In this document: positions 46,475 to 60,234 of the stretch, piece by piece
Layout of the letters: every line of letters begins with the position of its first letter
How positions within the stretch are numbered: the stretch's first letter is position 1
NCBI GenBank assembly: GCA_007922225.1
Contig: ML679946.1
Location: 93,293,313 to 93,357,312 of the forward strand
Direction of reading: 5' to 3'
Source of the DNA: Emydura subglobosa
Taxonomy: Eukaryota; Chordata; Testudines; Chelidae
Length of the DNA stretch: 64,000 nt
Position numbers and translations under genes: made by a program
Notes under the pieces: model-generated
Told to the model about the DNA's origin: nothing
Database searches by the model: none
What the model saw: the letters and a program-made list of their open reading frames with translations, nothing else

Positions 46475-49400
46475 TAGTCTCTAATAGACTTAAAATACTT
46501 AGGCATCCTCAGAGAGACCAGCTGAGTAAGGTAATATTTTTTATTGGACCAATCTCTTAATACTTAATCTTCAGAGGCCAACAGAAGCCTACTGCACTGC
46601 TGTGCTTAACTGGCAACAGACATAACTAATTACAAACAGAGAAGTCTATCTTGACAACATGTTCCTTTAGCATCATGCACAGTATAACAATTGAAGGCCT
46701 TTTGTGCTAGGGACAATCACATAGTTGGACAAGGACCCTGCTCTGAAGAACCAGTGTAAGTGGATGTAAAATCAAAAAGGAGGCAGGATGAGCGATAAAA
46801 TCGCAGTTACACACAATAGACTCTGCACAACTTTATGATTCTAAATCAGATATAAGTATTGGTGGTTTATGTTCGATTTTGTTTAGTTAAGTCTTTTGCC
46901 TCTATTTCCCCTCCTCTTTCCTTCACCCCCCATTATATTAAACCTTTACCTCTGCCTGTTTCCTAGGTGTGCGTTTTTAAATGAAAAATTGGAAATAGAC
47001 AAAAGCAAAATTCTTTTTAATTATTGTAAAACATACATTTTAAAACCTAACTGCCTATTCCAGTTATTTTTATTAATTTAATTTACAAACCTGCTAACTC
47101 AATGTTAGAGAAAACTGAAGTTCTTATTTAAAAAAAAATTAGCTAAACACATGGCCTGCTAATCCAGTGTATACCTCAAAGTAAGAGCCATTACTTTTGT
47201 TTTCTTGTTGCCATAAAGCTAACAAAACAAAGTTAGAGAGAAAATAAATGTTACTACTAATCACTCAATCCACAAAACTCTGATTGTCCCTGTGAAGCTT
47301 CCCATAATCCCTTCTAGCACTCAAAGTATTTCAGCCAATGCTCAGTCCACGAGGAACAGGTTGTGGGAAATAGAATGGCTAGACAAGAACATGGTTTCAA
47401 ACTTGACCTACTTTCAAAGAATAAGACAGATGGAATGCCACATTTCATTACAATGATTTGGCCCATTACAGCTTTATGGGGCTGTAGGATGCTGAGTGCA
47501 GTGTCAAGATCAGACAAGCGGAAAGCAAAGGCATATTTTCAAAACAAGACTCGCACACATGCCCCTCGTGCTGAAAACACCCCTGACAGATTTCAGTTTT
47601 TTACTGCATCCAGAAGAATTTAATGTAAGTACATGATGTAACGAGATTCCCAAGCACCACAGACAGGATCCCTGAGGGGAACTGTACATTAACACACTTT
47701 GCTCCCAACTGGTAAACAAAAATATATGCTCAGTGAATGATAAAACCCATTTTAGTATTTATGTAAGAAAATATGAGAATCAAGAATGGTGCCAAATCTA
47801 AAATATGTGAGGTATAAAATTGTCATGCTTTTAACACAGAATCTACATAAAACAGCTTAATCTGAACAGCTAGATAATGTACAAATACACGAAGATATAT
47901 TTGTAATCAATAAGGCTGTTTGTTAAAAGAATAAATCAACTCATCTTTGTAGATGTAAAACTGAAAATACTAAGCTATTCCTGTGATGGTTTATTATTTG
48001 CATTTAAATGCACATTAACATTGACAGCGGTTATGTTTAAATTCAATAGCAATCTTCAATATATTCAAGGTCCTGTGGTTAATTACAACCAGTTACCTTA
48101 ATTCCACGCTCTTTACACTGGTTGAGCTTCCTCTTCCAATTCCCAGACATGCAAAAATACGTACCATTAAAAACATGAAAACATTAATGGATTTTCTTTG
48201 AGGGGAACTGGATCCTATGAAAGATTTTAAGTCAGGCAAGCATTTGTAACTGAGAATCCCCTCATCCCTTCAACATAGTATTTATTTGGCCTTTGGTAAA
48301 ACAGCATGTTACCAGTTGGAAAGGCACATTCCACATCACCACATGCCTTATAGACCACCCATATCAAAATAAAAACGCAGAGACTGACAAACTAGAGTCT
48401 GGCTTGAAGTCAATTTGGCAACTGTCTTTTAAGACATATTGGACATGTTTTTCTTTGAATGTATCACAAACAGATATTCATTAAGCAGGGAAGAGATGGT
48501 TAACAGTTACTTTCTGAATATATGATGTCCTGGAATTAGATTAGTCAGATAGGCAACACATGACATCACAAAGTGGTTAGCCAATTGATTTGAGAGATTT
48601 GCTTTCTTCCCTCATTAAATGTACAGTTTGCGATTGGGAGGGAGGAGGAAGAGGTAATTCTTTAAAGCTTCACCAGCAATATTGTGGAATTCAGAGGATC
48701 AAGCTACATTCAGACTTCAAGGCTGATGGCAGGCTCCAGGAATGCAGAGAGGTTTGTAAGCAATGCTACTAGAGTTAATCCTTTCACAGAAAGGATCCAG
48801 AAAGATCTTAATATTTTTGTTGGCTCTGAATGCAGTCCACATTACTGTTCCATCTCCATAGTTGTTTTTCCCCCCTCCAATGGGGCCATATGAAGGAATA
48901 GGAATACTAACTAATTTAACTATCTCCATCTACTGAAACACGCTGAATCCTAGTAATATGTTACCTAATGAGGTCTGCCTAAGGGAACTAAGGATCTAAC
49001 GTTATAACTCAGGGACTGTATTTGTGTAAACGAGCCTTAATGTCCACCTTGGAAAGGATTATTCCAATAGATTTTTACTTGTACAACTAGCAGCTATTCA
49101 TACATACTTGAAGAAGCTTATAAACAAACTGCTCAACTGTTCATTGAGAATGCTCAATCTATAGATTCTGAGTGGAAAAAAGCACAGCTTACTAACATTT
49201 GTAGACACTATTAAGTTAGACTGAGTAAGCACTCAGCAGCAGAGTTGCAGGTTTAGAATCCAATGACAGCACAGCTGTGGTGGAATTTTTATTTATTTTT
49301 AATACAGAATAGAAGTGAATTTAGAGTTATGGACATTTACTTTTTTCAGTGCATGATTCAGATTAAAGAATGGAAACCGCCAAGAATCTCACATGAGCAA

Positions 49401-49875
49401 ATTAGACATTTATCTGTGTTTTAGTTAATACAAAAATTACTCAGAGCATATTTGACTTCAGAATATTCTCATCAGCAAATTTAAGTTTTGTGTATTCTTT
49501 TCCACTACTGACATCTAGTGGTAGCTCTTGAATGTACTGATTTATATTTAATCAATAATACACTAAAAGGAAGTGAAGCACTACAAGAACTCCATAATAG
49601 TTTTCACACAGACCAGTTTTATCTTGGAACAATATTCTACTAAACTACAATGTTTTTCCATAAGTGGCCCTTCAGTTTTGAAGTGAGAATAGTTCATGCA
49701 TTATTCTTCAACAAGAAAAATATTGTATTCACTGAAATTAATCTGTAGTGGAATAAATGTAGATGAATTATTCCAGCAAATTGTTATCAACTTGGGCATG
49801 CCCCCATAAGCAGTTTGACATCAGATTATAGGACTGCAGAGTTGAACAGTTCTTTACTAATAACTGAGCTGTGAA
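46475..49875. other. Intron or upstream sequence, mostly unique
   Basis: A short gtaaggtaatattttttatt block at 46523-46560 matches part of the inverted repeat at 55198-55362. Nothing else recognised. A minus-strand segment near 48155-48110 with an in-frame NWKRKLNQCKERGIK and a gtaactgg donor-like sequence was noted but not called. Confidence 0.45.
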
Positions 49876-49878
49876 TAA

Positions 49879-50120
49879 AGGTACATCTACACTGATGGCA
49901 GCAAAGTCAGTGAAGACCCGCTCAATCGATCCAGAAGTCGAGGCTGTAAAACCACCTCAAGTGGCGTACTACTGCGTTGACAGGAACGCAGTTCCCATCA
50001 GCGCAGTGCAGTGAAGACGCTGTACAGAAGGGAAGCACAGCAGTCGACAGGAGCTACTTTGCGTAGCTTGCATAACTCCTGTTGACTGCCACCGAATCGC
50101 CAGGTAAGTGAGAACAGGGC
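49879..50120. mobile_element. MITE, copy 2 of a two-copy family (Harbinger-like)
   Basis: Ends aggtacatctacactgatgg and agtgagaacagggc, flanked by TAA on both sides (49876-49878 and 50121-50123), the 3-bp target duplication expected of PIF/Harbinger. The interior matches 37485-37740. Confidence 0.82.
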
Positions 50121-50123
50121 TAA

Positions 50124-53100
50124 GTTGCTTTCTAATTTCAGAGAAAAGTAAAACATTTGTTTTTACTTAAAACAAACTATTTTGATGAAGTGATATAATA
50201 ATAATGTCTCCTATCCTCTGGGAGGGTTTAGGAGTTCAAATCATAGGCCTTTTTTCCCAGGATCTCCTCAGCATTTACCAGAGGAAATGGCTTAGTAAGC
50301 AAAGCAACATCTAGACCCTGAGATCATAGTTTAAAAGTTTTCACAGAATTGATTCCACCACTCCTCATTTTGAAAGAAAAATGGAATATCACGCTATTTG
50401 TTGTATATGAATCACTAATGAGATCTAGAGTTCAAGACTGACTATTCTGTACAGACATTAAAGATTCTGCAGAACTTCCTTCAAGAATTGTGGGATGAGG
50501 GTCCAATATAAAGTATCAAGTACACGAGGAAACTGGTTGGCATAGATAGGTATTCTGCAAAAGTTCACCATACGGACACTACAGCGGAATAAGTCACTTT
50601 TATTCTGGAATAATTACTACCCTTTGTGAACTGACTTACCTACAGCCAAAAACTGGCTGCAGTTCATTCTGGAGTGTGTAAATCCAGGGTTAAGATAGAC
50701 TTGACTATTAACAATGTGCTTTTCCTTTTCATAAGGACACAAGCTAAAGGATGTACTACCCTCTATCTTAATTCCAGATCTCTTTGTTTTTCTTAGGTGT
50801 TCCAAGCACACATTTTGCATTTATTTTCACATTTACATCACGATTACTTAAAATATTTTTAAGTTGTGTTATTTTAAGATGGAAATGTTATTCGCCCGTC
50901 CTTATTAAGTTAAACAGTTTGTACTGAAATTTAACAGATATAAATAAGGTCTTAGAATTAATTAATAGAAAGGAGGGGAAACATTTCAAAGTTGAGATCA
51001 ATGCCCAGTGTAAATTCTAGTAATATTACACCACCAATCTTAAATTTCAGCATATTTACATTCAAATGCCCGCAGTCTTTGCCTTCAGGTTTCAATCTTT
51101 CAAATAACAATTCTCTTGTAGTACTACATCTCCTCCTGCAGAGGTCATCCATTTACAACTTGACCTTACAGACCAAGGGAAATATTCATCACAACATCAG
51201 AGAAACAATGATCATAGTAGATTATTCTCTGCATATTCCCAGGCATGCAGTTCTTCTCCTGCACTGTACCAATCAAGATCCTCAAACTTTAATCTTGGTA
51301 CCACATTGTGACATTTGTTTCCTTTCAAAGACACTTAACATTACTTCATTCTGTTAGTGTTTTAAACAGTCCTGGGAAAGGCAACAAGAAATTCACATAA
51401 ATAAAGGTGCAAGACCCATTAAAAATTTCACAAGTTGCTTTGGATGGCTCAGTGATTTAGACTGGGATACAGAACCTTCACCCTTGGTCTAGATCCAGAT
51501 CAAGGTAGAAGCAAATGAGAGAAATCATTATCTCAGGCCGGTTCAGCAGCTTATTTGAAATAAATTGATGAGTTTAGTCTATTTTCTAGGAGATGGGTGT
51601 CCAGTCCAATGTTATAGAGCCCACACTACACACTCGGTAGTTACATCTGCAATGTTAGGCAAGAGGCAAATCATGAAGTGATTAAGAATACCTTCTTCAC
51701 CCTGAGAAGTGACACTTTCACAAAAATGATGAGGTGGGAAAACTTGCAATGCCATTGCTCTACCTTTTCTGTGGCTAAATTTTGAAATCCTCAGTGCAAG
51801 GACTGCCTTACTCTCCTTGTAAAGTGCTATGCATATTTATTGTGTTTTACAGCAGTAATACTGGGATTTTCTATTTCAGGGCTGTCAGTCTGGCACCTCT
51901 AATGAGTACTAAGCTCCCCTTAAAAAAATTAACACTTTCACATCATAGGTTTTTCCATTTGAAATTTCAAACTTCAAGTCTTTTTTCCTCAAGATATCAT
52001 TTAGAAAAAATATTTTCAATCCTTAACTTCACTCTGAGGTGTATTACCTATTGATCTATTATATTTTTAATGTGAATTTCACTTATCTAGAGGAGAGGTG
52101 TCATTTAATAGTTTTTATTCCAACCTTATCTTCTTGGAATCAGCAACGCTCCTAGTAGACAATTTTATTTCTGCACCCACATGATAGTCTAAATGCCCAG
52201 CTATCCTGATGCTAGATTGTGACCTAAGCATTGATATTACCTCAATTAATAGAATTTGTTATTGGAACACTGGTCCATAAGGCCTGGCTAATCCTGCCAT
52301 CTGATCAAGTAATGCAAAACGTGTTGTTTCTATGCACTTTATCTAGAGAGAGTATTAGGTAAATCTACAGCAAAACAACAGAAAATTCTTCAAAATGAAT
52401 TAAAACCCTTCATTCACTAACAACCACCAACCACCACAGATCAAAATAGTCATGACTGTGATAATTATTTATATCACCTATGTAATTATGTAAATATCTC
52501 ATTTCCATATTCTAGCTCCCAGTCCTAAATTTTGTTTTGCATGTGAGCCAGTAAAGGAGGACATATAGGGTTTTGACAGATACAAAATAGTTCTTCCTAT
52601 ACATATAGCTATCAACCTATGAGAGTTAACTAGGGAAATACACAGCCCAGTTCCAAGAATAAGAGAACACTTCAGTTCCTGTAGCCTTGAGATACAAGAA
52701 TCTGAAAAAGTGTAGATCAAGTTTTGGTATTTTAAGGAAGTCCATCAGATTGACCTGCAGGGGTCTCCATTTCTGCATAAGTGAAGTCCCCATTTGTTAG
52801 GCAGAATTTGGATGAGGCTGAGCCAATACATCACAATAGATTCAAGCTATGTTAACTGTTGACAGAGGTAGGAGGTACTTCTGGCTCCTGCGAGGATACT
52901 GCTTCCATTCCCAAAGTCAAAACTGTAGATTTTCAAATACTAAAATAGCTGCCACAAATCCTTGGGGGACTTAACATGAGGATTTCGAGGATTATACTTT
53001 TCGTGTCCATAAACAGGGAGGAATATAGCTGTCCTTTGAAAATTTTGCCCAACAGTACTCCACATTTTAAATTTGGGTTGCAGCTCTAGAGGAAAGACTC

Positions 53101-54185
53101 CATCTCCAAAGGAAGCCAAGTGTTTTATTGATTAAAATATCTGAACACTTTGAAAGAGAGTAGAATTAAATGGAAACACTAAAGATTTTTAACATTTGGA
53201 CTTTCATATTTGTACTTTAGACTCTCGGGAAGTCAATTTTTGTCCACATTTAGATCTTCTTGCATACACCACATTTTTCCCCATAGTCATATCTGCCAAG
53301 ATCAAGTATAGGCACTTTCACTTTCTGTAATCTTCAGCTGACAAGAACGTAGTTATTAGCTAATAATGTAGGTATTAACTTGTAACATTATATTTTGAGA
53401 GGTTTTGTTATCAATTTGGTATAGCAGCTCACTTGCTGGGAGTTTGGCCTTTGAAATGTTTCAAGACACTGCCATAGGAGGCAGTTTACATCACTTCTCC
53501 TATGAAAGACTGATTTATGTTTGCCTTTATACATTCTAAAACAAGTTCTCTTGACCTACATATATTACTATTTCCTCATAATACTAAATACCACCTACTA
53601 TAAACACACCATCTGATCTTATATACTATTAAAATATTCCCTGTTTGGGTATCTAATTTTTTGTGAGCAAATAGCCAATATCAGAACTGCTAGAAACGTC
53701 ACTACAAAGCACTTAAAATTAAATTTAGAGGTGGCAGTCAGATATCAAACCTTCTTGTAAAAAATAACAAGAATGCAGACACAATTAGGTTTAACCACCT
53801 TTTGATGAGTTGATAATTTATATACATAAAAATCTCTTTTCCATCAAGAGGAGAAGAGACTATAAAAATCAACAGCCCTAAAGAAGAGCAGGAAGTTAGG
53901 CACAGATGAGTTACCAAATAAGGGGTGAAAACACTCAATTACTCACATGGTCACACATTACTGAACCAAAGTTTCCCAGGAATTGAGATGAACATTTGAA
54001 ATAAGCAAATATCTGAAAAGCAAGCAGTTCAGTTCCTAGGACATGTTACACATATTATCAAAATATTATCTGCACCTTTCATCATTACTATAGTACACTG
54101 CACATCAATCAATTAGTTCACTAATGACTATGTTTTTACAGTGTCACCAGTAAGAACTTTGTTACCTGAAGCTGAAGAAAGAAAA
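50124..54185. other. Intron or upstream sequence, no element recognised
   Basis: AT-rich unique sequence. A minus-strand segment near 50665-50637 ends ctgtag before gtaagtcag, a good donor, but no convincing exon was built around it. Confidence 0.5.
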
Positions 54186-54345
54186 GATGGACTTATGGTT
54201 CAGGCACTGAACCAGGACCCAGGCAATTGAGTCAATTCCCAGCTTTGCCACGGACTTCCCGTGTGACATTGGGAAAGTGAGTTAAATCCCTCTGTGCCAC
54301 ACTTCTCTATATGCAATCTCATAAAATATGTTCCTATCCCCCTAC
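54186..54345 (+). repeat. MIR SINE
   Basis: Blocks caggcactgaaccaggaccc, attcccagctttgcca, gtgtgacattgggaaagtga and ctctgtgccac follow the MIR consensus order. Confidence 0.7.
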
Positions 54346-55197
54346 ATTCTTATTCCCTAAATAAGACAGTTTTATTGGCAATGAAGAGACTTCTTGACAT
54401 TACTCCCCACACTAATCAGACAGGACAGACACAGATAATTTTTCCCCCTGTGATTCAAACACTTTCCTGATGAGGCATCAAAACTAAAACATGTAAGATT
54501 CATTTTTCTTCTATCCGGTGCCAATGGTATCTTCTTCAGCATCTCTAGCTAAGAGACAGCCTGAACTTCTAGGCCTTTGTTGGCACAACACTAGATAAAC
54601 ATGGTAGTACAATACAATGATGTTCTATGTGCTAACTTATATGACGGCACGACACAAAGCTAAAAGATGGGGTATTCATAGTGCACACCCTATTTCCCCA
54701 AGTTACAAAACCTTAAAAAGCTGGTAGAGGATGTTTATGGTTTTAAAGGTAAAACATCTAGTTCAGGAAAGATCCTAAAGCACTGTTGCCACATAAGAAA
54801 GTATTTTTGGTGTGTAGCAAAGACCTGAAGAAATTAGTTTTCTTCTTCTCTGGATCTTCCAAAAGGGTTCAGAACACTGCCCTGGAAAGTCATCATCATT
54901 TTAAATGACTATCAATGATTTACCATACTCAGAGTCCATGTTGCTTTAAATTAGGAAAGCCCACTGAAGTGGGCTTTCTTCAAGTTGTCTTCTTATTCCT
55001 TCACTGTTAATTAAGTTGAAGACTGAGTTAGGATGTTGAAGGAGCAATACTGAGGCAAAAGACTCCTTTACCAGTTTTCTCCCTGGCAAGATACCCTATA
55101 AAATCTTTTAATGAAAAAAATTAGCAGATAAAGCATATTTATACTCTCTCCTACCCTCTGAAGGTTAAAAGTAAAAGACAACGAATAAGTGAGAGAA

Positions 55198-55362
55198 AGG
55201 TAGGTGAGGAGGTATCTTTTATTGGACCAACTTCTGATAGCAGAAGATACAAGCTTTCAACTTCTTATTCCTAAAGAAGAGCTCTGTGTAGCGCAAAAGC
55301 TTGTACCTTCCACCAAAAGAAGTTGGTCCAATAAAAGATATTCTCTCATCTACTTTGCAACC
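55198..55362. repeat. Interspersed repeat with inverted arms (TTTTATTGGACCAACTT)
   Basis: atcttttattggaccaactt near 55214 is matched by aagttggtccaataaaagat near 55320. The inner sequences acaagctttc and gcaaaagcttgta are also opposed. The layout recalls the inverted terminal arms of the Penelope-like element in this window. Class not established. Confidence 0.6.
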
Positions 55363-55612
55363 AATACTGCAAACAACCATTAATAAGCCTCAGACATTCC
55401 TCTCTAATCTAAGTATTTCCCAATGATCTTCGTAAATTTCTCAAATTAAAGTAAAGTAGCCAGCTGGGGATTTTCCTTCAAGAGACAATTAATACTAGAT
55501 TAACAATTATTTTCCATTTGCTATCTTTTAATAGCTTATAGTTTTAGTTCCCTTGGCCAATTCTCTCCCCACCAATGCACTTACACAGTGACAAATAAGC
55601 TACAATTCTTAC

Positions 55613-55648
55613 CTACAGCCAGCGCTTCTCTCTGTTCTTGGCCCCAGT
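55613..55648 (-). other. CYRIB: Candidate 36-nt 5' UTR exon of CYRIB
   Basis: On the minus strand a pyrimidine tract and acceptor (gttttttaacag) is followed by 36 nt starting ACTGGGGCCAAGAACAG and a strong donor (gtaagaatt). The piece is more GC-rich than its surroundings and has no ATG, as expected of a small untranslated exon. This rests on splice-site quality alone; it could be a pseudo-exon. Confidence 0.45.
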
Positions 55649-56785
55649 CTGTTAAAAAACAAACAAACATACATAATTAATTAAATAATATAGTTTTCTA
55701 CACCTAGATTTTATAAAACAATTAAATAAAAATTAAATGGTTACAAAAGCCTAAAGTTAAGATGTTTAACATGCACTACCTAGCTTTATAAAAAGCATAT
55801 GTATCTGTTTGATCCACTGTACTTTTCTTTTGAAACTTCTGAATGCATATAACACCAGAGGTGTGCAGTATGGAGAGCTTTACCTTTTATAAGTGTGGGG
55901 GATTTTTTTTAAACGAAAGACTCAGTACCACATTCTAGTTTGTTTCACTGGCAGATATCAAAATAGACCAGGCAGTTCTTTGCAAAGCTGCAAAAATTTG
56001 TTTTTAGAGGAGTTTGCTGGCTTCAATTTAGCCATTAATACACATATGCCGTCATTATGTTAATCACTAGGCTCCCAATACCACGTAAATGTCATTCTCA
56101 ATAAAGACAAAAGTTTTCAAATACTGTAAGGGACTGAGAAGCATTAAAAGACAAGTATCATGGGACTCTTCTGGAAACAGACTGTCAGAAGATCTGGCTC
56201 CAGTGCTCAGAACATGCTTCTTTTAGGAGTCTGCACCCATGATAAATCCATGAAAGGGTTACATCTGTGCAGTAAGGAAGGCCACGTGGCACCTGCACTG
56301 CTCTAGTCTGTGTTACCCGTTACTTTCATTAACATTTCCACATCTGGCTGCCTTGTGGAACAGAGAGCAGCGAGGCTGGGCTGGCAATGAGGAGATTCAA
56401 CCACCAGGATCACATACCTGAACCTGACTCTTCCTCCTCCCTCTCCCCATAATGAGTAAAATCATGGTGGGCAGAGGCAACTCTTCAAGCAGGAAGAAAA
56501 AACCGTAAGACTTGAGGTTTTTGCACTACTTTTTCATTCAGACTGCTCCACTATTGATGAATATTTAAACATTTGGTCATTTTAAACAGTAAATATTCAA
56601 ATTAGACTCTACTGAACTATTTTTAGTTTTTTGTAGTTTAGCCTCCTTTAAATTCCAAATTAGAAGAGCTCCTTTTTCTTTACATTGTAATAAAATCCTT
56701 TAATATTTGAAGAAAAAAAAAAAAAAAACCACGCCCATGTTGTGTCTAAAAGTGAGTTTTCTTTAAAAATAAAGTAGCTTATTTA
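55649..56785. other. Unique sequence upstream of the candidate UTR exon
   Basis: No element recognised apart from an A16 run at 56713-56728. No clear CpG island or promoter is visible. Confidence 0.5.
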
Positions 56786-56935
56786 TTAGGGCTATCAAGC
56801 TACTAAAAAAATTAATCATGATTAGTTGCGCTGTTAAACAATAATAGCATACCATTTATTTAAATATTCTTGGGTGTTTTCTACATTTTCAAAAATATTG
56901 ATTTCAATTACATCACAATACAAAAGGGTGAACTG
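56786..56935. mobile_element. Partial second copy of the TAGGGCTGTCAA-ended transposon
   Basis: tagggctatcaagctactaa, attaatcatgattag, ataccatttatttaaatatt and ttgatttcaattacatcaca follow the left end of the element at 16124. The right part is missing. Confidence 0.75.
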
Positions 56936-59843
56936 ACTCATTTAAATGAGAACACTGATTGTCTCTTTTGCATGTTGCTGGGAAATAAATAATGTTTGCA
57001 CAGCTCAGCCACATAACTATTGAATCACTTGGCTGGGATGCAGGGACTCACTTCAGAAATGGAGTTTAGCAGCAGAACATCAAAGGAAGCTCCTGTGTCA
57101 GAAAAACATTGATCCAGATAGTCACAAGGGAATTCCTGCAGTTGATATCTGTATTTTATATCTATCACTTACATTTATATTATTTATGTAATACTACTAT
57201 ATAGTACTCTGATACGAGGAGCAGGTACACAGATAGTGCTTATTTGAGGAAGGGAGATAGGAATAGGATCTCTTCTAAATCCTTTGTTTAATTACAATAA
57301 TACTTGCAGCGCTAAATCAGGCTAGAAGCGTCTTTTAACTTATTTACTGTGCTTTGAAAATTGCCATGTACATTGATGATATAAAAAAATACATAATACG
57401 TACACAAGATGTTTGTTCTAGAATATTCCAGGCAATCAAGATGCTCAGCTTTCAACTGGTTCACCTTTTTCCCCAATAGATTACATTAGCACATAGCAAA
57501 GTGTGTGATCAAGGCATTTAAATAGGTTTGCTAACACATGGCACTATGGTGCAATCAAAAAGGTAGGCTGCTGCCTACATCTGAATGTTCTTGAAGGATT
57601 ATCTGGCAATATTCAAAGTGTGGTCGAATAAACAGGTGCTTAGTTATTGGTCAATTGGCATTATTTGACTATCAATTGACTGGCTTGCCAAGTCCTAGCC
57701 TTGCTCCCAGGCTCCATGGAATAGCATAGGGCACATGGACTATAATTTAATTAATTTAACCCTCATGCAGTAAACTGGACAGCTGCAGGCAGGTCCCAGC
57801 AGAGCAGGGAGACTAAACCAAATGTTAGGTGCTTGGTGGCAGCAAACTGGCAAATTCTGTGGCAAAAATTTATGCTCTACTAGAAAAATGCCAAATTCCA
57901 TTGTTGTACAACTGCATACTCTACGGGGCTCTGACTGAAACAATTCAGGCAGTTCACATGCCTTAGCTATTATTTCAGGTTCTTCACAGATTCAGACAGG
58001 CATCACTGCATTGGTTTATGCTCCCTCATGGTCTGAGGCTATGTCTGTAACCATGAGTGCTCCAAGTCCTTGCTGAGAGAGACTACTCTGAGAGCCAGTG
58101 TGGATTCAGAGCTGGACGCTCCACGACTGACATGTCTTCACATTGCACTTGTTGCAATAGAAATGCCATGAACAACACGCATCTCTTTATGTAGCATTAA
58201 TTGATCTACAAATATAGTTAGCTGGAATTGCATCTTTTACATTGGTTAGCAGGAATGGCATCTATAAGATCCTGTTGAATATTGGCTATCCACAAAATGT
58301 GCTCTCCCTAATCAGGAGTTCCATGAGGCAATGAAGGCAACCCATTATGGCAGTATCAATAGCACAACCCACGTCATAAGACCAGTATAGTTGTGACAAA
58401 GGAGTTTGTTTGTACATTCAGTGCTTACAAATATACCATTGTAGTTTGACATATTAAATCACGCCAGATAAATTATGTGGTTTACAATATTAAAGGATTT
58501 ACAGAAGCACTACATTTTATTAAAGAAAATAACAACAGCACATAAACACGCCTAAACCTTTTGGGGTTTTCCTGGTCACTCAGACGCCAACATTGCTATA
58601 AAATAAGTGTGTGCTGGAAAGACATTAAAAATTATTAGAATGCAAATGAGCAGACAAGTGTTTTATTGCAAATCTTTTCTAAAAATAATCTATGCCTTTA
58701 AAATTCAACATTTCAGGAACCATGCAAAAAACAACTCCTCCATTAGCTGTCTATATAAAATAACACTGAAGTATTTTTTATACTTCATTGTCTTGGTGTC
58801 CTAGAATTTTTATAGCAATTTATGCATGATAATACTATCAGAGAGGACTACTTCTCATTTGTGGTGCTAATATAAGAGGAAGTAAAAGTGGTGTCACTAC
58901 TCTGGAAAGTAAATATAACATAGGATTTTCCACACATTTCTAGTATGTGATACTATCATTCTGTAGCTACCTGGCATGACTTTCAGTGAAAATTATTATA
59001 CATGGTAGTTTGTAACAGAATATGAAATTCTACAATTACTACAGTTCACTATATTTTCTATCTTGCTGAAAAACTGAGGGATCCGTGGCTTATGCAATTC
59101 AGTTTTCCTTGATGATAAAATACATGCTTTAATAAACAATTTTAAAACATTGTTCATCTCTTATTTAGAATCTATTTTCTGATTTTACTAAAAGGAATCA
59201 TTTAAGGGTTTGCTGCAACAATAAAATAGAGCCTCATATTATACTTCTTGCAACACAAATGGATTCTACTTTTACTTCCCCACCAATTATGCCAGAGAAC
59301 TGTCTCACAAAGTTATCAGTGTAACTATATGGAAGCCCATTATCATATGCAAGATTGTGAGTACTGGACAACACCCACCATATCAGTTCTGAATGACCTA
59401 TTTTGCTGATTTTTTTCCCCTTGTTTTAATTTTGGGGAAGGGGAGGGAGAAAAGGGCAGGAAAGGGAGGCTACGAAGGCATATGACAGACTGAATACAAA
59501 TTAGACAGTGACCTACACCTATTTTTTTCAACTAAATAAGAAGGGATTTGTGCTGAATGCTACAATTGTTATGGAAAAAGGGACAATTTGCACACACACA
59601 ATTCAAAAATTTCAAAGGAAAATGGTACAAAAAATTGTTTAAAAAGTCAGCACACAAGATGTAAACCTGTTGGTCCTTGATTATTATGATACCAGCTCTT
59701 GGATACAAGCTGCATAATGTGCTTAGAGCAGTTTGTCCAATGCACCATAATACATCAGCATAATTACCCATCATTACAAATACAGGAAGCTTCTAACTAT
59801 TTCTGGTAAACTAGATACATAAAAACAAATATTTAACAACTTC
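56936..59843. other. Unique sequence, no element recognised
   Basis: AT-rich sequence. A block at about 57980-58010 (gaggctatgtctgtaacca) may be a decayed MITE end. No conserved ORF seen. Confidence 0.5.
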
Positions 59844-60234
59844 TAAGGCCTGGTCTACACTGCAAAGTTAGGTCAACGGAATGTGGCTTCCATTGACCAC
59901 ACAATGTATGCATCTCCACTGTCAGGTCCATTCGATCGACCTAAATCATGATAAAGCTTGACTTAATAAAACAACCTCCGCAAGAGGCGTAGTGCTGAAG
60001 TTGAACAGTACCGGTCAAATGACCGGCAATGTAGGCAGAGCATTGCGTAAATCAACGTCATTGGCCTCCAGGAGGTATCCCATAATGCTCTGCTGTGACC
60101 ACTCTGGACATTCGCACTCTGCTGCACCCCGCCCACATAGACAGAAAACAGCCCTTTCCCTCAAGCCCCAGGAAATTTTGAATTCCCATTTCCTGTTTGG
60201 TCAGTGTGGAGAGCGCTTGGCAGCAGAACTGATC

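Noticed and set aside
48110..48160. Minus-strand NWKRKLNQCKERGIK followed by gtaactgg
   Set aside because: Looks exon-like at one end only. No good acceptor, no family recognised and no continuation.
50617..50820. Possible CYRIB 5' UTR exon ending at a ctgtag/gtaagtcag donor (minus strand near 50637)
   Set aside because: The donor is good, but the acceptor (cactccag) has no pyrimidine tract and there is no second line of support.
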